Source: Planctomycetaceae bacterium
Lineage (GTDB): Bacteria > Planctomycetota > Planctomycetia > Pirellulales > Pirellulaceae
DNA length: 34,855 nucleotides
Direction of reading: 5' to 3'
Assembly (NCBI GenBank): GCA_012729315.1
Contig: JAAYDI010000208.1
Span: forward strand, 1-34,855
Part shown: positions 8,623-15,872 of the stretch, in pieces
Numbering within the stretch: position 1 is the first letter of the stretch
Layout of the letters: every line of letters starts with the position of its first letter
Made by a program: the position numbers and the translations under genes
Notes under the pieces: model-generated
The model's input: the letters and a program-made list of their open reading frames with translations, nothing else
What the model was told of the DNA's origin: nothing
Database searches by the model: none

Positions 8623-9828
8623 TCAGGCGCCGTACTTGGCCAGACGTCCGGCGTTGGCCAGGGCCAGGGACATCAGGTACCGCATCTCGAACTGGCCCAG
8701 CCCGCCCTGGATGCACGCGGTCTCGCTGAACTGCTGGCAGTGATCCGGCCGGCAGCAGCGGGACACCAGCAGCGTGGGCACCGCGTGCCAGCTGTGGCTT
8801 TTCAGGAACGCCGGGGTGCTGTGGTCGCCGGTGACGATCAGCACATCGGGTTGGAGCGCCGTGATGCGCGGGATGATCGCGTCCAGCTCCTCCATGCGTT
8901 TCACCTTTGCTTCGAAGTTCCCGTCTTCCCCCGTGCTGTCGGTGTACTTGAAGTGCAGGAAGAAGAAGTCGTAGTCGGCCCAGTGCTGTGCCAGCAGGTC
9001 GACCTCCTCGCTGAGATTGGTCGCCTGGCCGATAACCTCCATCCCCACCAGGCGGGCCAGCCCCTTGTACATGGGGTAGACGGCGATCGCGGCGGCCCGC
9101 AGGCCGTACACGTCCTGGTAGGTGGGCAGATGCGGCTTGCCGGCGAAGCCGCGCATCGTCAGGAAGTTGGCCTTGGACTCTCCGGCAAGCAGCTCGCGCG
9201 CCTGCCGCAGGAACTCGATCGCCACCTCGGCCGTCCGTTGGCTCGCCGGGTCCTGCGGGATCGGATCCAGCGGCGGGACGCCGGTCGCCTGGGGATCGGT
9301 GTCGGCCACGGCGCCTTCCAGCCCCTCGCCGCGAAACACCACCACAAAGCGATGCTCCTTCACCGGCTCCACAAACAGCTGCACGCCGGGGATGGAGATT
9401 TTCCGCAAGGAGATGGCCAGCGGCCCACTTTCGTCCGAGGAAATCCGCCCCGCGCGGCGATCCGTGATGCGGCCCGCCTGGTCGAGCGTGCAGAAGTTGC
9501 ACCGCACGGCCACATCACCCGGCTGCAGCTCGAAACCGACTCCCGTGGCCTCCAACGCGCCGCGGCCGATCAAGTACTTGAGTGGATCGTAGCCAAAGAG
9601 CGCCAGGTGCCCCGGGCCGCTCCCCGGCGTGATGCCCGGCAACACCGGAATGCAGGCCCCCTGCACGCCCTGGCGCGCCAGCTCGTCCAGCTGCGGCGTC
9701 CGCGCAGTCTCCAGCTCCGTCTTGCCGTCCGGCGTCATGGGGAGCCCGCCGATGCCATCGGCCACCAGCATCACGATTTTCGAGTCGTTCTTGATGTGCA
9801 GTTGCCGCACCAGGTCTTGAATGTCCAT
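8623..9828 (-). CDS. apgM: 2,3-bisphosphoglycerate-independent phosphoglycerate mutase, ApgM type
   Basis: 401 residues, the usual length of the archaeal-type cofactor-independent mutase, which interconverts 3- and 2-phosphoglycerate in glycolysis and gluconeogenesis in the cytoplasm. It belongs to the alkaline phosphatase superfamily. The N-terminal metal site is seen in KIVMLVADGIGGLP, the catalytic serine region in TPGSGPGHLALFGYDP, the substrate-region Cys/Asp segment in RCNFCTLD, and the C-terminal metal-binding motif in VTGDHSTPAFLKSHSWHAVP. The protein appears complete. The start at 9828 has GGGAG directly in front and an earlier GAGAG, so the ribosome site is not ideal, but no better start exists before the conserved region. 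It diverges from the radical SAM gene across a 278-bp gap. Confidence 0.93.
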   Translation of the reverse strand: MDIQDLVRQLHIKNDSKIVMLVADGIGGLPMTPDGKTELETARTPQLDELARQGVQGACIPVLPGITPGSGPGHLALFGYDPLKYLIGRGALEATGVGFELQPGDVAVRCNFCTLDQAGRITDRRAGRISSDESGPLAISLRKISIPGVQLFVEPVKEHRFVVVFRGEGLEGAVADTDPQATGVPPLDPIPQDPASQRTAEVAIEFLRQARELLAGESKANFLTMRGFAGKPHLPTYQDVYGLRAAAIAVYPMYKGLARLVGMEVIGQATNLSEEVDLLAQHWADYDFFFLHFKYTDSTGEDGNFEAKVKRMEELDAIIPRITALQPDVLIVTGDHSTPAFLKSHSWHAVPTLLVSRCCRPDHCQQFSETACIQGGLGQFEMRYLMSLALANAGRLAKYGA

Positions 9829-9873
9829 CTCCCAGCTCTCTCATTGAGGGTGATCGGGTGGTAGTTTGCAGTC

Positions 9874-9901
9874 TTTTGTAGTTTTAGTTTGTTTTAGTTT
9901 G
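9874..9901. repeat. short T-rich tandem repeat (GTTTTAGTTT)
   Basis: GTTTTAGTTT occurs twice in tandem (9881-9890, 9891-9900), preceded by related GTAGTTTG and TTTTGTAG pieces. The tract is strikingly AT-rich for this genome and lies about 50-70 bases upstream of the apgM start, so it may be part of that gene's promoter region. Confidence 0.6.
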
Positions 9902-10041
9902 TCGTCGTGTGGCTCGTGTCCCCAGTGTTACGTACCCGGCGGATTTCGCACAAGGTGCCTGGTGAGCGAATCCAGCCCGGTCGGGGCGCATCACGTGTCA
10001 GGTGGAGACCCGGACCTGGATCTCGTCTTTTGCTACCGTTC

Positions 10042-10047
10042 TATAAT
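10042..10047 (+). promoter_or_regulatory. perfect -10 box (TATAAT) before the radical SAM gene
   Basis: TATAAT at 10042-10047 predicts a transcript start at about 10053-10055, on or next to the first in-frame ATG (10053). No convincing -35 box is seen (best match TGGATC at 10017, spacer 19). With the preferred GTG start at 10107 the leader would be about 53 nt. Confidence 0.5.
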
Positions 10048-10106
10048 CACTCATGTCTTTACGTTTGTCCCGAACGCGTCTGTCCAAGTCAAGCGGAGTT
10101 GTGCTG

Positions 10107-11939
10107 GTGGCCGGGGAGAATCTCAAGGAACAACTGGTGCGTCATGTCCTGCCGGTGGTGCAGATGCCTGCACAATACCTGGGGGGCGAACTGAACATGG
10201 TGCGGAAAGACCACCGGTCGGTCCGCGGCCGACTCTGCCTGGCGTTCCCCGACCTGTACACGATCGGCATGAGCCATCACGGGCTGCAGGTGCTGTACAG
10301 CCTGATGAACGCCCGCGAAGACTGGGTCTGCGAACGGGCCTTTGCACCCTGGATGGACATGGAACAGGCCCTGCGCGCTCAGGGCCTGCCGCTCTACAGC
10401 CTGGAGTCGTTCACGCCGCTGCGCGCGTTCGACGTGTTGGGGTTCTCGCTGCAGTACGAGCTCTGCGCTCCGAACATCCTCACGATGCTCGATCTGGCCG
10501 GCATCCCGCTGCGATCGCGGGACCGGACGGTATCCGATCCGCTGGTGATCGCGGGGGGCCCTTGCGCGCAGAATCCCGAACCGCTGGCGGCTTTCATCGA
10601 CGTCTTTGTGACCGGGGACGGCGAGCCGAGCCTGCCGCGTCTGTGCGACCTGTGGCTGGAGCTGAAGGGAGCGGCGGGAGCGGCGGGGCAGGGGAGGGGA
10701 GGGTGCGCTGCGCGCGGGGAGCTGTTGCTGGAGGTGGCCCGGCAGCTGCCCTTCTGCTACGTGCCCCGCTTCTACGAGCCCCAGTATCGCGATGGCCGGT
10801 TCGTGGCGCTCGACCGGCTGCACCCCGCGGTGCCGGCGACGATCGAGCCGGCGATCCTGCGCGACCTGGAAGCAACGCCGTTGCCAACCCGCCCGCTGGT
10901 GCCCTACGTCGAATGCGTGCACGACCGGATCGCCATCGAAATCATGCGCGGCTGTCCGTGGCAGTGCCGATTCTGTCAGAGTTCCGTCATCAAGCGGCCG
11001 CTGCGATTCCGCTCGATCGACACGATCGTCAGCGCGGCGCTGGAGACCTACCGCCAGACCGGCTTCAACGAAATCTCGCTCCTGTCGCTCTCGTCAAGCG
11101 ACTACCCGCAGTTCGACCAGCTGGTCCGGCGGCTGAAGGAAGTCTTCGCGCCGCTGCGGGTGAGCATCGCGGTGCCCAGCCTCCGCGTGAATGACCAGCT
11201 CCGCACGGTCGCGGAGCTGATTGGCAACGAACGCCGGTCCAGCCTGACGCTTGCCCCGGAGGTGGCGCGCGACGACATGCGGGCCCAGATCCGCAAGCGG
11301 ATCCGGAACGATGACCTGTACGCCGGCTGCCGCACGGCCTTTCGCCACGGCTACGAACGGGTGAAGCTGTATTTCATGTGCGGCCTGCCGGGCGAACGCC
11401 CGTGCGACCTGGACGGCATCGTGGAGATGGCTGAAACAATTGCGCGGATCGGCCGCGAAGAGCGCGGGCGGTACGCGCAGGTGACAGCCAGCGTGTCCAA
11501 TTTCGTCCCCAAGGCGCACACGCCGTTCCAGTGGAACGGCATGCAGACACGCGACTACTTCCGCTGGGCCCACGACTACCTGTGGCGACGCCGGTCGCTG
11601 GCATGCGTCCAGATCAAACGCCACCACATCGAGACCAGCCTGCTGGAAGGCGCTCTGGGCCGCGGCGACCGGCGCGTCGGCGACGCCATCGAACTGGCCT
11701 GGCGCCGCGGCGCACGCATGGACAGCTGGTCGGAACAGTTTCAACCCGAGCGGTGGTGGCAGGCGCTGGCCGATGCCGGACTCGACCTCCAGGTGATCCT
11801 GCACCAGCCCTTCGCACCCGACGCGACATTGCCGTGGGACCACGTCAATGTAAAATGCGGCCGGACGTTCCTGGAAAAAGAACAACTCCGGTCGGTCGCC
11901 CAGCGGAACCGGATGCAGGAAAGTGCGACGGATGAATGA
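10107..11939 (+). CDS. radical SAM protein, TIGR03960-like, with N-terminal B12-binding-like domain
   Basis: About 610 residues. The radical SAM cluster motif C-x3-C-x2-C is at Cys283, Cys287 and Cys290 (RGCPWQCRFCQSS) and should hold the 4Fe-4S cluster that cleaves S-adenosylmethionine. The region before it (QYLGGELNMV, FPDLYTIGMSHHGLQVLY, VIAGGPCAQNPEP, VTGDGEPSL) resembles the cobalamin-binding-like part of the TIGR03960 family. Members of that family are often next to a TIGR03936 partner, which is absent here; the substrate is unknown. A Gly/Ala-rich insertion after LWLELK is encoded by a G-quadruplex-type tract. For the start I prefer GTG 10107, because GGAG lies eight bases upstream and it suits the conserved LKEQL..PVVQMPAQY region. 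ATG 10053 has no ribosome site and sits five bases after a TATAAT; GTG 10137 with AAGGAA is another option. The stop overlaps the next gene's start. Confidence 0.88.
   Translation: MAGENLKEQLVRHVLPVVQMPAQYLGGELNMVRKDHRSVRGRLCLAFPDLYTIGMSHHGLQVLYSLMNAREDWVCERAFAPWMDMEQALRAQGLPLYSLESFTPLRAFDVLGFSLQYELCAPNILTMLDLAGIPLRSRDRTVSDPLVIAGGPCAQNPEPLAAFIDVFVTGDGEPSLPRLCDLWLELKGAAGAAGQGRGGCAARGELLLEVARQLPFCYVPRFYEPQYRDGRFVALDRLHPAVPATIEPAILRDLEATPLPTRPLVPYVECVHDRIAIEIMRGCPWQCRFCQSSVIKRPLRFRSIDTIVSAALETYRQTGFNEISLLSLSSSDYPQFDQLVRRLKEVFAPLRVSIAVPSLRVNDQLRTVAELIGNERRSSLTLAPEVARDDMRAQIRKRIRNDDLYAGCRTAFRHGYERVKLYFMCGLPGERPCDLDGIVEMAETIARIGREERGRYAQVTASVSNFVPKAHTPFQWNGMQTRDYFRWAHDYLWRRRSLACVQIKRHHIETSLLEGALGRGDRRVGDAIELAWRRGARMDSWSEQFQPERWWQALADAGLDLQVILHQPFAPDATLPWDHVNVKCGRTFLEKEQLRSVAQRNRMQESATDE
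10684..10703 (+). repeat. 20-nt G-quadruplex-type tract, copy 2 (inside the radical SAM gene)
   Basis: Identical to 2577-2596. Here the G-rich strand is the coding strand, and the tract adds Gly/Ala/Arg residues (GAAGAAGQGRGG) to a surface-type linker that is not part of the family's core motifs. The reading frame is kept. Confidence 0.8.
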
Positions 11940-12252
11940 ACCTCGCCCCGATATGACGTTTTCCGACTTCCAGCAGCTGATTCGGAACATGTACCTCCCC
12001 AAAGATGTGGCCCGCGGCGTGGACGGCACGTTCATGTGGCTGATGGAAGAGATCGGCGAGCTGGCAGCCGCGCTGCGCCACGGCACCCGGGAAGAACAAA
12101 GTCTGGAGTTCGCCGATGTGCTGGCCTGGCTGACCACGATCGCCAACGTGGCCCAGGTGGATCTGGGCGAGGCCGTCTACCGCAAGTACGGCCAAGGCTG
12201 CCCGGGCTGCGGCCAGTTCGTCTGCCGCTGCGACGATGCCGAGAAGCCGTGA
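11932..12252 (+). CDS. MazG-like nucleotide pyrophosphohydrolase with Cys-rich tail
   Basis: 106 residues. The all-alpha NTP pyrophosphatase signature is clear: Glu39, Glu40 and Glu43 (MEEIGEL) with Glu59 and Asp62 (EFADVLAWL), which in this family bind Mg2+ and the nucleotide phosphates. The short C-terminus carries Cys90-x2-Cys93-x4-Cys98-x-Cys100 (CPGCGQFVCRC), a possible zinc site that I do not know from classical MazG. I chose ATG 11932, with GGAAAG eight bases upstream, over GTG 11923. It overlaps the last eight bases of the radical SAM gene (ATGAATGA), so the two are probably translated together. Likely role: hydrolysis of a non-canonical or damaged NTP, or a step linked to the radical SAM enzyme. 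The latter is inference from the overlap. Confidence 0.85.
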   Translation: MNEPRPDMTFSDFQQLIRNMYLPKDVARGVDGTFMWLMEEIGELAAALRHGTREEQSLEFADVLAWLTTIANVAQVDLGEAVYRKYGQGCPGCGQFVCRCDDAEKP

Positions 12253-12312
12253 TGCCGGGATATCAGGATATACTGTGATTCCGGGAAGCCGTGACTCAGG
12301 GAAACTGTGACG
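12246..12312. repeat. degenerate repeats of a CCGTGATTCCGGGAA-like unit
   Basis: Four related units follow each other just after the MazG-like stop: 12246-12260 (gccgtgatgccggga), 12272-12286 (actgtgattccggga), 12287-12302 (agccgtgactcaggg) and a partial at 12303-12312. Spacing is irregular. The gap 12253-12548 contains no gene; this decayed array and the 16-bp array at 12485-12530 are its only structure. Confidence 0.55.
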
Positions 12313-12484
12313 GTTGTGCGACCCGTGCGGCGGCGAGATCCGTATCGGGGATCAAGTCGGCGATTCACGCCGGAGCATCGGCCAGTTATGCTGGGGGGAA
12401 TTGGCGACTGCGATGGCCAGACCACGGGCTGCGAACTTCCCGACGCCTGGCGGCGGGAGCTCGGGCGACGGCGTGTGGCATGGC

Positions 12485-12530
12485 TGACTGCCAAAGCTAC
12501 TGACTGCCAAAGCTACTGACTGCCAAAGGT
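12485..12530. repeat. 16-bp tandem repeat, 2.9 copies
   Basis: TGACTGCCAAAGCTAC occurs at 12485-12500 and 12501-12516, and a third copy (12517-12530) diverges at its end. It finishes 18 bases before the GTG start of the following gene, so it lies in that gene's leader or promoter region. Confidence 0.9.
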
Positions 12531-12548
12531 GTAGCGCGAGAGGCCCTA

Positions 12549-14741
12549 GTGAAACCCCACTTCCTGGTGACATGCTGTTTGACACTGGCCATGCTCTGGC
12601 CGTGGGGGCCTGTGGCCACTGCCGGGCAGGATCCGACGTTGGCGGACGTGACGGTGGGGCTGGGGGGTGTGTTCAAAGTCGGGCACTGGACGCCCGTACT
12701 GGTAACGATCGACGGCGGCGGGAGTGACTTCGTCGGGAATCTGGAGTTGACGGCGCCGGACAGCGACGACGTGGTGACCCGGTTCATACAGGGTGCCGAC
12801 ACGTCGATCGCGATCCCGCGTGGCGAGCGTTGGACGGGCTGGCGGTACGTCAAGCTGGGTAAAGTGCGTGGCCGGCTGCAGGTGGTGCTCCGTGCGGCCG
12901 ACGGGACTCTGGTAAGTTCGCGGTCGGTGGAGCGTGTGACACCGGCGACGGCGACGGCTCAGTGGGTTGTAAGCGTTGGCCCGGACGTGGGGGTCGCGGA
13001 AACGGCGGTGTTTCTGGCCCGGGTACGGGGCGAGAAGCTGACGACGAGCGTATTGCAGGAGCGGGAGCAGTTTCCGGATCGCTGGTTCGGATATGAGGGG
13101 GTGGACGTGCTGCTGGTGACGACCGGCACGGAGAGCGTCCTGGAGCGGCTGAGCGACGAGCAGTACGGGGCGCTGTTCGAGTGGCTCCAGCTGGGAGGTC
13201 GGCTGGTGTTTTCGGCCGGGAAGCGAGCGGAGGAGTTATTCCGCGACGGAAGTCGGTTCCATGCGCTGCGGCCGGGGGAGTTGTTCGAGCTGGACACGTA
13301 CTGGAAAGCCTCGGGGCTGGAGAACTACGCCCGGGCTGCCGAGCGGCTGACCAGTAACGACGAAGCGCCGCTGGCCGTGTTCCAGTCGGTGCGCGGGCGC
13401 ACGGTCTGCTATGAGGGAGCTGGCGGGGCGCACGATCGGGCATTGGTGATCCAGTATCCGTGCGGGTTGGGCCTGGTCACGTATCTTGCGCTGGACCTGG
13501 AGCAGCCGCCGCTGGCGCAGTGGCCGGCGCGTTCCCGCTTGCTGGCCCGGTTGCTGCAGTCGCGCAGCGAAGACGAGGACGCCAGTGGGGGACAGGACAC
13601 GCTGGGGCAGGTGACCCATGTCGGCTATGACGACATTTCGGGACAGCTTCGATCGGCGCTGGACCAGTATTCGCATGTAACCATGGTGCGGTTCTCGTGG
13701 GTGGCCGGGCTGCTGGTGGTGTACCTCCTGGTGCTCGGGCCGCTGGACTTCTTCGGGCTGCACAAGCTGGGGCGACCGCAGTGGACCTGGTTCACATTCC
13801 CACTGATCGTGGTGGCCTGCTGCGCGCTGGCCGTCTGGCTGTCGCAGCGCTGGAAAGGCGACCGGCTGAAGGCCAATCAGATCGACGTTGTCGACGTGGA
13901 CTTCGCAGAAGGCACGGTGCGGGGCACCACGTGGGCCAGCATCTACAGTCCGCGGGCCGCGCGGCTCGCGCTGGATCTGGTGCCACAGCCGGGCGTCACG
14001 ACGACCGGTGCGCCGGGAGTTCTGTTGTCCTGGAACGGCCTGCCGGGCACGGGGCTGGGGGGCATGAACACGACGGCCGCCGTCGATGTGCTGAGCGACG
14101 AGTATACGATCCGGTACGAGCGGGACGGGGCGGCGTCAGAGCCTGCGGCACTGGCCGGGTTGCCCATCAACGCGTCGGCCAGCAAGGGTCTGTTCTCCCG
14201 CTGGTGGACGTCGACCGAGTCGCTCACGCCCAGCCGGCTGAAGGCCACGGCCGGCGGTACGCTCGAAGGGGTCGTCGTCAACCCGTTGGACGTGGAGCTG
14301 TCCCACGGCTTCGTATATTACGAGAACTGGGCGTATCCCATCGAGGGTCGGCTGGGACCCGGTGACACGGTGGATCTGCAGTACATCACAGCGCTCGATC
14401 TCAAGTGGCAGTTGAGTCGTCGGCGGGTGATCGAGTCGCGGGAGGCGATTACGCCGTGGGACCGCGCCGACCTGTCGGACCCGGCGCGTGTGGCCGAGAT
14501 GTTGATGTTCTACGGCGCCGCCAGCGGTCGCGTGTACACCCGGCTCTCCCATAGTTACCAGAGTTACGTCGACCTCAGCCAGTTGCTCCACACCGGTCAG
14601 GCGATCCTCGTCGGCGTGAGCCGGACGCCAGCCAGCGTCCTGCATTGCGATGGCCAGCCCCTGGCCGACAGCCTGGATCGGCAGTGGACATACTACCGCG
14701 TAAGCCTGCCGGTTCAGCCCCCTGCGGCGGACACCCGCTGA
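12549..14741 (+). CDS. large envelope protein with signal peptide, periplasmic domain and two membrane segments
   Basis: 730 residues, no established function. The start is GTG 12549 with GAGAGG five bases upstream. The signal peptide covers about residues 1-25 (HFLVTCCLTLAMLWPWGPVATA). The first long domain starts with beta-rich sequence (VTVGLGGVFKVGHWTPVLVTI). It continues as a Rossmann/amidotransferase-like segment (GYEGVDVLLVTTGTESVLERLSD, LFEWLQLGGRLVFSAG), the sort of fold seen in DUF4350- or GldG-like proteins. Two hydrophobic helices follow (about 380-402, WVAGLLVVYLLVLGPLDFF, and about 413-433, FPLIVVACCALAVWLSQ), then a beta-rich C-terminal domain. It lies upstream of an ABC ATPase gene in the same direction, so it may act with that ATPase in an envelope transport or remodelling complex. 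This is inference: with only two helices after the signal peptide it is not a standard ABC permease. Confidence 0.75.
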   Translation: MKPHFLVTCCLTLAMLWPWGPVATAGQDPTLADVTVGLGGVFKVGHWTPVLVTIDGGGSDFVGNLELTAPDSDDVVTRFIQGADTSIAIPRGERWTGWRYVKLGKVRGRLQVVLRAADGTLVSSRSVERVTPATATAQWVVSVGPDVGVAETAVFLARVRGEKLTTSVLQEREQFPDRWFGYEGVDVLLVTTGTESVLERLSDEQYGALFEWLQLGGRLVFSAGKRAEELFRDGSRFHALRPGELFELDTYWKASGLENYARAAERLTSNDEAPLAVFQSVRGRTVCYEGAGGAHDRALVIQYPCGLGLVTYLALDLEQPPLAQWPARSRLLARLLQSRSEDEDASGGQDTLGQVTHVGYDDISGQLRSALDQYSHVTMVRFSWVAGLLVVYLLVLGPLDFFGLHKLGRPQWTWFTFPLIVVACCALAVWLSQRWKGDRLKANQIDVVDVDFAEGTVRGTTWASIYSPRAARLALDLVPQPGVTTTGAPGVLLSWNGLPGTGLGGMNTTAAVDVLSDEYTIRYERDGAASEPAALAGLPINASASKGLFSRWWTSTESLTPSRLKATAGGTLEGVVVNPLDVELSHGFVYYENWAYPIEGRLGPGDTVDLQYITALDLKWQLSRRRVIESREAITPWDRADLSDPARVAEMLMFYGAASGRVYTRLSHSYQSYVDLSQLLHTGQAILVGVSRTPASVLHCDGQPLADSLDRQWTYYRVSLPVQPPAADTR

Positions 14742-14802
14742 GGCGTCGCGGGCACGCGCGGGCCGGACTGCCGGGCCCGGCTGGAACTGAACAGGTCCGG
14801 CA

Positions 14803-14905
14803 GGTATTGAAAACGGCACGTATTGAAAACACGGCCAACGTCAACAGCACACAGTATCAACAACACACAGCGTCAACAGTACATAAGCGTCAACAGTACA
14901 CACAG
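14803..14905. repeat. cluster of degenerate short repeats before the ABC ATPase gene
   Basis: Two copies of a GTATTGAAAAC unit (about 14804-14814 and 14820-14830) are followed by four related 15-18-bp units built on CGTCAACAGTACACA (about 14839-14905). The block fills most of the 191-bp gap between the envelope protein gene and the ATPase gene, and ends about 28 bases before the latter's GTG start. Confidence 0.75.
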
Positions 14906-14932
14906 CCCCGCTGACATCCCGAGGCAGGTCCG

Positions 14933-15865
14933 GTGATCAAGACACACGATCTCACGAAGAAGTACGGCGAGTTCTACGCGATCCGCTCGATCGAACTGGA
15001 TCTGCAGGAGGGCGATCTGTTCGGCTTCATTGGCCCCAACGGGGCGGGGAAGACGACCACCATGCGGATCATCGCCACCTTGCTCAACCCCACCTGGGGC
15101 GAAGCCTACGTGTGTGGCAACTCGATCTACACCCAGCCCAAGGAGATCCGCCGGCTGGTCGGCTACATGCCCGATTTCTTTGGTGTCTACGACGACATGA
15201 AGGTGATCGAGTATCTCGAGTTCTTTGCGGCGGCCTACCGCATCAAAGGGCCGGCCCGCCGCCGCGTGTGCGACGAGAAGCTGGAGATTGTCGACCTCGA
15301 CTTCAAGCGGGATGCCTATGCCAATACACTCTCGCGCGGCCAGACGCAGCGGCTCGGGCTGGCCCGCGTGCTGCTTCACGACCCCCAGGTCCTGCTGCTG
15401 GACGAACCACTCAGCGGTCTCGATCCGCGGGCGAGAATCGAGATGCGGAACGTCCTGCGGCGGCTCGGGGAGATGGGCAAAACCATCATCGTATCCAGCC
15501 ACATCCTGCCGGAGTTGGCCGACATCTGCAACAAGATCGGCATCATCGACTGCGGCGTAATGACCGTCAATGCCAAGGTGGTGGACGTGCTGCGGCAGGT
15601 GCGCGAGCGTGTGGTGCTGCACATCGAAGTGACGAGCAACCTGGAGGGCGCCGCTCAACTGCTCAAGTCGCACGAGCTGGTCGAGTCGGTGGAGATGGAC
15701 CACCACCGCATCACGGCGACGCTGCGGGAGGGGGTGGAGGACTACAGCGATCTGCCGACGCTGCTAATTGGCGCCGGCTACAAACTGCGACTCTTCAGCG
15801 AGAAGGAAGTCAACCTGGAGTCGGCCTTTATGGTGTTGACCAAGGGGATGGGTGCCAAGATATAG
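14933..15865 (+). CDS. ABC transporter ATP-binding protein
   Basis: 310 residues, a single nucleotide-binding domain plus about 80 extra C-terminal residues, as in ABC-2/DrrA/CcmA-type exporters. Walker A is G34-PNGAGKTT, the signature is LSRGQ (about residue 133), Walker B is VLLLDEP (about 154-160) with a D-loop (SGLDP), and the H-loop is in SSHIL. The start is GTG 14933, with GAGG upstream in GAGGCAGGTCCG. It presumably powers movement of a substrate across the inner membrane, or a membrane-remodelling process, with a partner protein. No gene for a typical multi-helix permease lies next to it. Its neighbours are the 730-residue envelope protein upstream and an exported methyltransferase beginning seven bases downstream. 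The partner may be encoded elsewhere. Confidence 0.93.
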   Translation: MIKTHDLTKKYGEFYAIRSIELDLQEGDLFGFIGPNGAGKTTTMRIIATLLNPTWGEAYVCGNSIYTQPKEIRRLVGYMPDFFGVYDDMKVIEYLEFFAAAYRIKGPARRRVCDEKLEIVDLDFKRDAYANTLSRGQTQRLGLARVLLHDPQVLLLDEPLSGLDPRARIEMRNVLRRLGEMGKTIIVSSHILPELADICNKIGIIDCGVMTVNAKVVDVLRQVRERVVLHIEVTSNLEGAAQLLKSHELVESVEMDHHRITATLREGVEDYSDLPTLLIGAGYKLRLFSEKEVNLESAFMVLTKGMGAKI

Positions 15866-15872
15866 GGGCGTT

